Positions 1 through 6,231 of a DNA stretch of 21,045 nucleotides are shown here, piece by piece; the first letter of the stretch is position 1; every line of letters starts with the position of its first letter. The notes beneath the pieces were generated by a model that made no database searches, was not told the DNA's origin, and saw only the letters and a program-made list of their open reading frames with translations. This stretch comes from UMGS1933 sp051891435 (GTDB lineage Bacteria > Bacillota > Clostridia > TANB77 > CAG-508), in contig JBJFFE010000008.1 in assembly GCA_051891435.1 (NCBI GenBank), forward strand, positions 1 to 21,045, written 5' to 3'. The translations under genes and the position numbers were made by a program.

Positions 1-25
1 TTTTCATTTATTTAAATTTCCTCCT
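1..25 (-). promoter_or_regulatory. Ribosome binding site and possible start of a gene leaving the window
   Basis: On the minus strand an AGGAGG (20-25) is followed after 12 bases by an ATG (5-7), and the frame runs off the left edge. The spacing is longer than ideal, so the true start may lie just beyond the window. Nothing can be said about the product. Confidence 0.35.
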
Positions 26-34
26 TTTACTTCG

Positions 35-59
35 CACCACAATCGATTTTGTGGCTTTT
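35..59 (+). terminator. Hairpin with a T-run, terminator-like on the plus strand
   Basis: CCACAA pairs with TTGTGG across a six-base loop, followed on the plus strand by C and six T. The minus strand has no T-run after the stem. If real, it would end a plus-strand transcript from an unusual direction, or it may simply be a hairpin between the minus-strand JAB gene and the gene to its left. Confidence 0.35.
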
Positions 60-78
60 TTATATAGTTTTAGATAAA

Positions 79-654
79 CTACTCGAACTCCTCTTCATCT
101 TCTTGAACTTCTTGTTCATATTTTTGTACTTTATCTGTTAATTCTTTTATATTTTCCTTTAACAACGCATTTTCCTCAATTAATAGCGTATTATCAAGCA
201 ATTTAATTTTTTCATTATCATAATTCATATCAATTACTTCTAATTTAACCATACTTATATAATCTTCTTCACTCACTATAATGTGGTCTAATAATTCAAT
301 ATTGAATACTTTTAAAAGTTTATAAAGAGTATTTGAAATATCTATGTCGTGAATACTTGGTTTTAATTCATTTGATGGATGGTTATGAACTAGTATCACT
401 TTATTACTTGCTGTGACCAAAGCTGTTCGCACAGCATCTCTAGAATTAATATTTATCTCACTACTTGAGCCTATACCTAACAAAGTGACATTCCTAACAT
501 TGTTTTTATTGTCTAATCCTATAAATAACAAATGTTCTTGAACTGCATCCTTAATTTCTTGCACCTCTTCTAATTTATATACATCACTTGATGTTGTGAT
601 TTTTCTTTTTTCTATTCCTGTTTGTTTTTTCTGTATTTCTACTGATAAACTCAA
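79..654 (-). CDS. Stand-alone RadC-type JAB/JAMM-domain protein with an acidic coiled-coil tail
   Basis: 191 residues. The RadC-like JAB domain covers about residues 20-140. The metal-binding JAMM pattern is visible: His90-Asn-His92-Pro, then Ser100 and Asp103, with Glu40 as the likely upstream acid. Unlike housekeeping RadC there is no N-terminal helix-hairpin-helix region. Residues ~150-191 form a charged, probably coiled-coil tail ending in a run of Asp/Glu. The start is TTG, chosen because GGAGG lies seven bases upstream and no nearby ATG has a site. Stand-alone JAB proteins of this kind are common on integrative elements and prophages, and their substrate is not established; a metallopeptidase or DNA-linked role is inferred only. 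It follows the 683-1111 gene by 28 nt and is probably co-transcribed with it. Confidence 0.85.
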   Translation of the reverse strand: MSLSVEIQKKQTGIEKRKITTSSDVYKLEEVQEIKDAVQEHLLFIGLDNKNNVRNVTLLGIGSSSEININSRDAVRTALVTASNKVILVHNHPSNELKPSIHDIDISNTLYKLLKVFNIELLDHIIVSEEDYISMVKLEVIDMNYDNEKIKLLDNTLLIEENALLKENIKELTDKVQKYEQEVQEDEEEFE

Positions 655-682
655 TTTTATGCCTCCTCATTGAATTAATTTT

Positions 683-1111
683 TTATAAAAAATCCCATTT
701 CCATCCATAATGAAAATATATTTTTATGTCTCTTATAACTAACCTCCTTATTGTACTTCTATTAAAATCTGTTAAAAATACTAATAGGTCTATCATCTCA
801 TCTATCATAGTCAATTTATTTTCTCTGTTATCTATTGTCATATACTCATCATCAACATATATTGATGCTATGCCTTTTGATATAATCCTAAAAAGTATAT
901 TTTTTTCTGATAAAATTAACTCATCAAACTCAAGTAAATTTTTTTCTTCAAATAAAGAAAGATATACTAAAACTACTCGTTCTAATATATCTTCGTCTAC
1001 TCTTTTTCTATAATCCATCTCTATTATAGAATCAGCAATCAATACATCTAATACTTCTTTTGTATCGTTACTTAACTTTTTTATTTTTTCTTTAATTATA
1101 ACATTTTTCAT
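683..1111 (-). CDS. Hypothetical protein, 142 residues
   Basis: I do not recognise this protein. It is 142 residues long, charged and predicted mostly helical, with no signal peptide or clear membrane segment. Leu/Ile-rich helices cover residues ~40-70 and ~95-115, and the aromatic C-terminus ends in a short Tyr-Gly-Trp-Lys-Trp stretch. The ATG start is preceded by an AAGGGTG-type site. It lies 28 nt upstream of the JAB-domain gene in the same direction, so the two probably form a small operon. The setting, next to repeats and a decayed pilin-like gene, suggests an accessory region, but there is no direct sign of an integrase or attachment site. Confidence 0.65.
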   Translation of the reverse strand: MKNVIIKEKIKKLSNDTKEVLDVLIADSIIEMDYRKRVDEDILERVVLVYLSLFEEKNLLEFDELILSEKNILFRIISKGIASIYVDDEYMTIDNRENKLTMIDEMIDLLVFLTDFNRSTIRRLVIRDIKIYFHYGWKWDFL

Positions 1112-1150
1112 TGTTTCACCCTTTCTAAAATGCTATAATATTCAAAAATT

Positions 1151-1178
1151 AAAAAAAAGATAGGCTTTTTACCCATCT
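1151..1178 (-). terminator. Intrinsic terminator (minus strand)
   Basis: On the minus strand AGATGGG pairs with CCTATCT (7 bp, one G-T pair) around a seven-base loop and runs directly into a tract of T. It overlaps the last codons of the pilin-like remnant and would insulate the two genes to its left. Confidence 0.6.
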
Positions 1179-1280
1179 TAATCTATCATCAAAGGAAAGG
1201 AAACTCTTGATATTACAGCACTTCACGATTTTATCATAAGGAACAATGACCGTGATAATTAAGGCAATAAGTGTGATACC

Positions 1281-1352
1281 TCTTTGGGCCTTTAAAAAAC
1301 CCCCAGTCACCCTTCGGGTGCCAGCCCCCTTGTTAAAGGGGCTTTCTTGTAT
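1281..1352. repeat. GC-rich palindromic repeat inside the pilin-like remnant
   Basis: Much richer in GC than its surroundings. It contains two adjacent stem-loops: AGCCCC(TT)/AAGGGGCT around a short loop, and CACCC-GAA-GGGTG (plus-strand view CACCC-TTC-GGGTG). Read on the minus strand it is in frame and adds a Ser-Pro-Phe-Asn-Lys-Gly stretch to the pilin leader. From memory, very similar GC-rich intergenic palindromes recur in gut Clostridia; whether it is multicopy here needs the whole genome. Confidence 0.6.
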
Positions 1353-1429
1353 GCCTTTGTGGTTTTTTATTTCATTAATTTTTAACATTTTTATTTCCTC
1401 CATTTATTTTATTATGTGTTGAGTCTATC

Positions 1430-1466
1430 CTTCGTAGATGGGCAGACACAGAGGCCCGCCCCTACA
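1430..1466. repeat. GC-rich hairpin repeat
   Basis: GTAG...GGGC pairs with GCCC...CTAC around a loop containing AGACACAGAG, an island of high GC in very AT-rich DNA. This resembles the dispersed GTAGGGGCGG-type palindromes I recall from other gut Firmicutes. There is no coding potential and no T-run. Confidence 0.5.
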
Positions 1467-1477
1467 TTTCTTTTGTA

Positions 1478-1648
1478 TTTTTGCGTTTAATAATCTCTTA
1501 AATCTCAGCCATTTTGTATATTTTATAAAAAATTAAAATTCGACAGCCCTTTGAGGCGTGGGAATACCCGCGTATGCCTTGGAGAATTTAATTTTTTAGA
1601 AAATCATACAAAAGGTAGGCTGAGAAATGGTATGTTAAAACGCAAAAA
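1478..1648. repeat. 171-bp imperfect palindrome with 64-bp arms and a GC-rich loop
   Basis: The arms at 1478-1541 and 1584-1648 are near-complementary. 1478-1488 pairs with 1638-1648 over 11 bp, CTCAGCC (1504-1510) with GGCTGAG (1618-1624), TTTTGTAT (1512-1519) with ATACAAAA (1606-1613), and 1521-1541 with 1584-1603 with one indel and one mismatch. The 42-base loop contains its own GC-rich hairpin, AGGC-GTGGG-AATA-CCCGC-GTAT-GCCT. There is no ORF. It could be a MITE-like non-autonomous element or a structured RNA. I see no clear target duplication. Confidence 0.7.
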
Positions 1649-1701
1649 GACCTATGCTATATTCTTAGGTACAACAACCTAAGACCATAACACGGGTCTT
1701 T
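1644..1701 (-). terminator. Attenuator-like stem-loops with terminator at the end of a short leader ORF
   Basis: In minus-strand order four segments can pair alternatively: GACC (1698-1695) with GGTC (1686-1683); TCTTAGG (1684-1678) with CCTAAGA (1669-1663); and ACCTA (1671-1667) with TAGGT (1654-1650), the last followed by C-TTTTT. The outermost GACC and the last GGTC can also pair. Mutually exclusive 1:2, 2:3 and 3:4 stems are the textbook layout of a transcription attenuator. The plus strand also reads a T-rich tract after the outer stem, so a plain bidirectional terminator is an alternative. Confidence 0.55.
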
Positions 1702-1797
1702 GTTTCTTTTTTTGAATATTCTTAAAAATATGTTGTCTAAAATTACTTGTGTGTGTGCGCGTGTGTGTACAGCGCCAACGGTTACAGCTTTTAACAT
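1657..1797 (-). CDS. 46-residue leader-like ORF with its own promoter and strong RBS
   Basis: ATG at 1795-1797 lies seven bases after a perfect AGGAGG (1805-1810). The peptide begins MLKAVTVGAVHTRAHTQ, is basic, and ends with TAG at 1657-1659. Its 3' third overlaps alternative stem-loops and its stop lies in the loop of the last hairpin, before a T-run. A strong promoter sits about 40 bases upstream. The His-Thr-Arg-Ala-His-Thr stretch is encoded by an alternating GT/GC tract. The combination suggests a regulatory leader peptide, such as those controlling amino-acid or antibiotic-response genes by ribosome stalling. No matching target gene follows, only repeats and a broken pilin, so the regulated gene may have been lost. 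A small stand-alone gene is the alternative. Confidence 0.5.
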   Translation of the reverse strand: MLKAVTVGAVHTRAHTQVILDNIFLRIFKKRNKDPCYGLRLLYLRI

Positions 1798-1835
1798 ATT
1801 TTTGCCTCCTCTTTTGTTTTTAATTCTATATATTT

Positions 1836-1865
1836 TTTATAGCACATTTTTTAGATTTCTGTCAA
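1836..1865 (-). promoter_or_regulatory. Strong sigma-A promoter for the leader-like ORF
   Basis: On the minus strand TTGACA (1860-1865) is followed after 18 bp by TATAAA (1836-1841), with a TG dinucleotide giving an extended -10 (TGCTATAAA). It lies between the end of the UPF0182 gene and the 46-residue ORF, leaving a leader of about 30 bases. Confidence 0.7.
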
Positions 1866-1890
1866 TCTTTTATCTACAAGTTTTTCTGCA

Positions 1891-4671
1891 TTACTGGTTA
1901 TTTTCTATATTGTTTACTATGTCTTTTATTATGCTTGTTTTTTCTTCTTCGTCTTTTTCTGGTGGTTCATATGTTTCTTCTAGTTGTTTTATTAATGATT
2001 GTAATTTTGCCATATCTCTTCCTATCATTTCCCAGTTGTTGCTTTGGTTTGATTCTTCTAGGTTTTTATTTGCTTTTATTATTTCTGAAATTAGTGCATC
2101 TAAGTCGTTTGATTCTACCTCTATACTTACCGCTTCTTGTGATAATAAATTATTTAGTGCTTCATTTAAGTTGTTTCCAATTGCAACTTTGTTTCCAGAT
2201 GCTACTACTACTTTCTTAAGAATTGGCACTGGTTCTTGATTTTTTTCATTTAACATCAGCTGATAAATGGGCTCTACATAAAGCAAAGTGTTATTAATTG
2301 GTACTACAATTATATTTTTAGTTATTTTGCTTCCAGTAACATTTAGTGCTTCTATTTCTTTTGATATTTTCTCATCTTGTTCTATTAATGCATCTAATTG
2401 TATTGTTCCAAGTATTGCTGTATCTGTTTTGAATTTATAAACTGTTAATTTTGATGTTTGGTTTTCACTATCGTAGGTTCCAACTAAATATGAATTTATA
2501 TTTTGTTTTCCTCTAATAGTATATGGTACCACAAGTCCTAGTTCTGCATTTTGACTATCAACCGTTTTTACCATTGTATAATAACCATCTATTTGTGTTC
2601 CATTTAAACTTGTAACTTTACTTGTATTTTCTGTTGCAATAGACCAAATATCATCTGCTCTATATAGCACTTCTGCTTGTACATCATGATAAATTTCTAG
2701 CAATTCTGCTTGTACATCATAAAGGAATTTAGGATATACTATATGATTTGCTATATCATCTGGTAATTTTTCGTCTGGTGCCTCAAATAATTCAGAGTAC
2801 ATATTCCAGTATGCCATTATTATAGGGTCTGTTCTATCTGTTATATAGAATTTCATTGTTCCGTCATAAGCATTTATTAATACTTTTACAGAATTTCTAA
2901 TATAATTAATTTCTTTGGTGTTTCCATCTGAAAACTCTATATTTGTTTTTTGTGAATATGGATATTGGTTAGAAACTGTATATGCATCTAATACCCAAAC
3001 CAATTCGCCATCGTCTGTTACAACCATATATGGGTTTTCATCATATATTAAATATGGCATAACTGTTTTTGCTCTTTCTATTATATTTCTGCTTGTAATT
3101 ATTGAACTATTTCCAGTTGTATCTTCTGAAAAAGCAAGTTTTAGGTTTCCTTCCTTTATTCCTAATATTAATCTATCTAAGAAATTTAGAGTTAATCCAG
3201 CTTTTCCATCATAAGTATTATAACTATTTGTTGTACTTGTTAATGGATAATCATATTCTACTGTTTTGTCCTTATTTATTACTATGCTTGTATTTGTTTG
3301 CAATCCGAAATAAATTCTTGGTTGTGTTAACACTATTCCCTCGTCTGTTTCAACAAATCCGCTTTTTATATAGTCTAAATGTCCTGACCCATCTGTTTTT
3401 GAAGCAGATGTAACAATTACACCATATCCGTGGGTATATTCATAAGTTTTTGAATTATATGTTCTTGATTCATTACTTAATATTTCTCTTGGACTAATAT
3501 ATACTAGTGTTTTTTTACCATCTATTTCGTACATTCCAACTTTTGTATTTTTATATGTATAATATCCTAAATTCGTTTGATATGTCGCCAAATTTGTTAA
3601 AACAGTTTCATTATTTAATATATTAATGTTATCAATTACATCTTTGTTTTGATTAATATCATCTGTTGTTATTGTTCCACTACTTTCTATTTCTATTTCT
3701 TCCGTATTTATTCCATAAGCATTTTTTGTGTATTCAATATTATAACCTATATAATCTTTTTCTTTATCCAATTTATTTGAACCCACATATATAAGGTCTA
3801 CTCCAAGCATTACCAAAAATAAAATTACTAAATAAATTGGAATTGCTGCAATAGATAAACTCATCTTTTTATATTGTTTCTTTTTTAAATATATTAAAGC
3901 AAAAATCAAACAAATTATTATTACAGCTGCAAATATTCTGTATCCCCATACTCTAACTGTTGCATCAACTACCCCAGCTCCATTTAGTTTAATATTTTCT
4001 CCTACAGTTATAAATTCATCAAATAATGTATTCTGAACTCTTATGGCAGTAAATACTGAAATTAAAATTATAATAATCGCTGCATTTACTATTAATTGTT
4101 TTACAAATGCATTTTTCTTTAAAGTGTCCATGCTAATGCCTGTATCAAAGAATTTATTAAATACAATAATATAATATGTTGCTATATAAAGTGATAAAAC
4201 TGCTACTACTCCTATTAAATATAATATGGCTGTTTCAATAAATGGTTTTTGAAATATATAATATCCAATATCTAAATTAAAGATCGGATCTGATTGAGCA
4301 AACCAAGCACTGTTAAATGCCAAAATTGCCTTTTCTGTAATAGTATAAGTTAAAAACATACCAGCTAAGATACCAAAAAGCAATGATATAGATTTATTTG
4401 GAAGTTTTGGCATTTCTTTTTTATCTTCCTCAAAGAATTTTCTTAGTCCTTTTTTTATAAACAAGGTTGTAATATATGTTGCAATATAGGCAAAAGCAAA
4501 TCCAAAAGTAAATATAAATATTTTTTGCTTTAGATTTTCTTTAAATATTTCTACATATTTTTCCCCAATACCTGATATCTGTAAATATTCACCTCTTATT
4601 GATATATATATAAATAGTGTAAATATTATTAACAAACATATTACAAATATTACTCTTTTTTTATTTTTCAT
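1891..4671 (-). CDS. UPF0182 family integral membrane protein
   Basis: 926 residues, the usual size for the UPF0182/COG1615 family, whose function is unknown. Seven hydrophobic helices are visible at about 7-25, 50-72, 95-112, 146-170, 191-210, 244-262 and 271-292, followed by a large, probably extracytoplasmic domain of more than 500 residues. The conserved segment between helices 3 and 4, DPIFNLDIGYYIFQKPF (128-144), is typical of the family. The C-terminus is acidic and ends in a Glu/Lys/Asn-rich tail. The start ATG follows AGGAGG with good spacing; that site overlaps the TAG stop of ftsY (9-nt gap), so the two genes are likely translationally coupled. No terminator separates the stop from the leader-ORF promoter at 1865. 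Confidence 0.9.
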   Translation of the reverse strand: MKNKKRVIFVICLLIIFTLFIYISIRGEYLQISGIGEKYVEIFKENLKQKIFIFTFGFAFAYIATYITTLFIKKGLRKFFEEDKKEMPKLPNKSISLLFGILAGMFLTYTITEKAILAFNSAWFAQSDPIFNLDIGYYIFQKPFIETAILYLIGVVAVLSLYIATYYIIVFNKFFDTGISMDTLKKNAFVKQLIVNAAIIIILISVFTAIRVQNTLFDEFITVGENIKLNGAGVVDATVRVWGYRIFAAVIIICLIFALIYLKKKQYKKMSLSIAAIPIYLVILFLVMLGVDLIYVGSNKLDKEKDYIGYNIEYTKNAYGINTEEIEIESSGTITTDDINQNKDVIDNINILNNETVLTNLATYQTNLGYYTYKNTKVGMYEIDGKKTLVYISPREILSNESRTYNSKTYEYTHGYGVIVTSASKTDGSGHLDYIKSGFVETDEGIVLTQPRIYFGLQTNTSIVINKDKTVEYDYPLTSTTNSYNTYDGKAGLTLNFLDRLILGIKEGNLKLAFSEDTTGNSSIITSRNIIERAKTVMPYLIYDENPYMVVTDDGELVWVLDAYTVSNQYPYSQKTNIEFSDGNTKEINYIRNSVKVLINAYDGTMKFYITDRTDPIIMAYWNMYSELFEAPDEKLPDDIANHIVYPKFLYDVQAELLEIYHDVQAEVLYRADDIWSIATENTSKVTSLNGTQIDGYYTMVKTVDSQNAELGLVVPYTIRGKQNINSYLVGTYDSENQTSKLTVYKFKTDTAILGTIQLDALIEQDEKISKEIEALNVTGSKITKNIIVVPINNTLLYVEPIYQLMLNEKNQEPVPILKKVVVASGNKVAIGNNLNEALNNLLSQEAVSIEVESNDLDALISEIIKANKNLEESNQSNNWEMIGRDMAKLQSLIKQLEETYEPPEKDEEEKTSIIKDIVNNIENNQ

Positions 4672-4680
4672 GTTTACCTC

Positions 4681-5586
4681 CTATATGATAGCATTTACAA
4701 AATCTTCTGAGTTGAAAATTTCCATGTCGTCTATTTTTTCCCCAACACCAATAAATTTAACTGGTAATTTATTTGAATGTACTATTCCAATAACTACTCC
4801 GCCTTTTGCTGTACCATCTAATTTTGTAAGTACTAAACCTGTTAAATCTACCGTTTCTTTAAATGCTTTTACTTGTTCTATTGCATTTTGACCTGTTGTT
4901 CCATCAATTACCATTAATGTTTCTTTTGAAGCTTCTGGCAATTCTTTAAGAATAACTTTATTTATTTTTAAAAGTTCATCCATTAAATATTTTTTATTAT
5001 GTAATCTTCCAGCAGTATCACAAATTAAAACATCTGCATTTGTTTCTTTTGCTTTTTTTATCGCATCATATACCACCGCTGCAGGGTCTGTGCCTTCTTC
5101 TTTTTTTACAATATCAACATTTGCTCTATTTGCCCATATTTCTAGTTGTTCAACTGCTGCTGCTCTAAAAGTATCTGCTGCTGCAACTATAACTTTTTTA
5201 CCTTCTAATCTTAGTTTATTAGCAATTTTTCCAATAGTAGTTGTTTTTCCAACTCCATTTACTCCTACTACTAATATAACAGATGGTGTAGTATTTAATT
5301 TTAGGGAATTATCTACTTCATCTAAAATTTTTTGCATTTCTTCTTTTAATGCTGTTTTTACTCCTTCTTCATCTTCTATTTTTTCTTTTTTTATTTTCTC
5401 CCTTAGTTTTGAAATTATCTCTACAGATGTATCAACACCAATATCAGACATAATTAAGATTTCTTCTAATTCTTCTAAAAGTTCTTCATCAACCTTCCTA
5501 AAACTGCTAAATACACTATTAATTTTTTCGTTAAAATTATTTCTAGTTTTTCCTAATCCATTTTTTAATTTATCAAAAAATCCCAT
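4681..5586 (-). CDS. ftsY: Signal recognition particle receptor FtsY
   Basis: GTPase that docks the SRP-ribosome complex at the membrane for co-translational insertion. The NG domain is complete: P-loop GVNGVGKTTT at about residue 108, DTFRAAAVEQL, DTAGRLH and TKLDGTAKGG. At 301 residues it has almost none of the acidic A domain found in enterobacteria, as is usual in Gram-positives; the short amphipathic N-terminus (MGFFDKLKNGL) probably touches the membrane. I place the start at ATG 5586, six bases after AGGTG; a GTG three codons upstream falls inside that same ribosome binding site and is unlikely to be used. The stop overlaps the ribosome binding site of the UPF0182 gene. Confidence 0.97.
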   Translation of the reverse strand: MGFFDKLKNGLGKTRNNFNEKINSVFSSFRKVDEELLEELEEILIMSDIGVDTSVEIISKLREKIKKEKIEDEEGVKTALKEEMQKILDEVDNSLKLNTTPSVILVVGVNGVGKTTTIGKIANKLRLEGKKVIVAAADTFRAAAVEQLEIWANRANVDIVKKEEGTDPAAVVYDAIKKAKETNADVLICDTAGRLHNKKYLMDELLKINKVILKELPEASKETLMVIDGTTGQNAIEQVKAFKETVDLTGLVLTKLDGTAKGGVVIGIVHSNKLPVKFIGVGEKIDDMEIFNSEDFVNAII

Positions 5587-5632
5587 ACAATTCACCTCAT
5601 TTGTTTTGACTTTAAAATTTTACCATATATTA

Positions 5633-5658
5633 ACAAAAAAAACAACCCAAAGGTTGTT
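5633..5658 (-). terminator. Intrinsic terminator after nrdG
   Basis: On the minus strand AACAACC pairs with GGTTGTT around a four-base loop and is followed by eight T. It starts right after the nrdG stop codon and separates the nrdDG operon from ftsY. Confidence 0.85.
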
Positions 5659-6231
5659 TTATATGAATATTCCTTTATTTATATTTTTTAAATTGTTGTA
5701 TCCTTCAAATGTGCGTATACCTTTGTATTTTTCTATTTCTACTGCCTTTTTTTGTTTTAAAGATTCCTGCATGTCCAATATTCTCTGATTTTTTGAACCT
5801 TTGAAATATAGGTTTAAGCTTTTTTCTTCTATTACAAATTTTCCATCTACTAATACATCTATGTTTTCTAATAAAGTTCTTAATTTTACATTTGTTTCTG
5901 ATGCCTTGAGCAATTCTTCAAATGTAAAACCTGTATAGCACCACACACTTAATGCATTTTCCTTACAAAATTTTGCAATTTCTCCTGATGCTTCTGGTTG
6001 GAACATTGGGTCTCCTCCAGATAGAGTTATTCCGTCTTGATTTTTTACATTGAGGATTTGCTTTTTCAGATCCTCAACCTCTACTAAAAATCCGTCTTCG
6101 AAACTATGTGTTTCTGGATTATGGCACCCTTTGCAATTGTGGGAACATCCTTGTGTCCATATTACTGTTCTTATGCCTTCACCATCCACTATGCTATCTG
6201 TTTGTATTTCAGCTGCTAATCTAATTTTCAT
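5659..6231 (-). CDS. nrdG: Anaerobic ribonucleotide reductase activating protein (radical SAM)
   Basis: Generates the glycyl radical on NrdD using S-adenosylmethionine and a [4Fe-4S] cluster. The radical SAM motif CxxxCxxC is seen as Cys29, Cys33 and Cys36 (WTQGCSHNCKGCHNP), and a LSGGDP glycine motif follows at about residue 75. The length, 190 residues, is slightly above the 150-175 typical of NrdG because of a basic C-terminal extension after about residue 150. The start overlaps the nrdD stop by one base (TAATG), so translation is coupled and the two are one operon. A terminator follows immediately. Confidence 0.96.
   Translation of the reverse strand: MKIRLAAEIQTDSIVDGEGIRTVIWTQGCSHNCKGCHNPETHSFEDGFLVEVEDLKKQILNVKNQDGITLSGGDPMFQPEASGEIAKFCKENALSVWCYTGFTFEELLKASETNVKLRTLLENIDVLVDGKFVIEEKSLNLYFKGSKNQRILDMQESLKQKKAVEIEKYKGIRTFEGYNNLKNINKGIFI

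Larger units (their letters stand above)
1149..1388 (-). pseudogene. Type IV pilin-like N-terminus interrupted by a palindromic repeat and truncated
   Basis: The reading frame (79 residues from ATG 1388, eight bases after GGAGG) starts like prepilin proteins of Clostridia and then carries a 20-25 residue segment encoded by a GC-rich palindrome. It then resumes with RGITLIALIITVIV, the hallmark N-methylation/hydrophobic motif of type IV pilins and pseudopilins. After IIVTV-like residues the usual hydrophobic helix stops and the frame continues in unrelated sequence to a stop inside a terminator hairpin. The motif KGI occurs just before the insert and RGI just after it, consistent with insertion of the repeat at the cleavage site region. 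The full pilin domain is absent, so I call this a remnant; a small expressed peptide cannot be excluded. Confidence 0.55.

Noticed and set aside
1441..1620. CGG/CCG triplets in the repeat region as further frameshift sites
   Set aside because: These triplets lie in non-coding repeats, or are out of frame in the pilin-like remnant, so they do not bear on codon use.
1700..2239. Plus-strand open frame of 179 codons
   Set aside because: Lies antisense to the UPF0182 gene and the leader ORF, with no ribosome binding site and a Phe/Leu/Ser-rich composition typical of the reverse complement of an AT-rich coding strand.
5090..5788. Plus-strand open frame of 232 codons
   Set aside because: Antisense to ftsY and nrdG, which have complete family motifs. 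It is a shadow frame.
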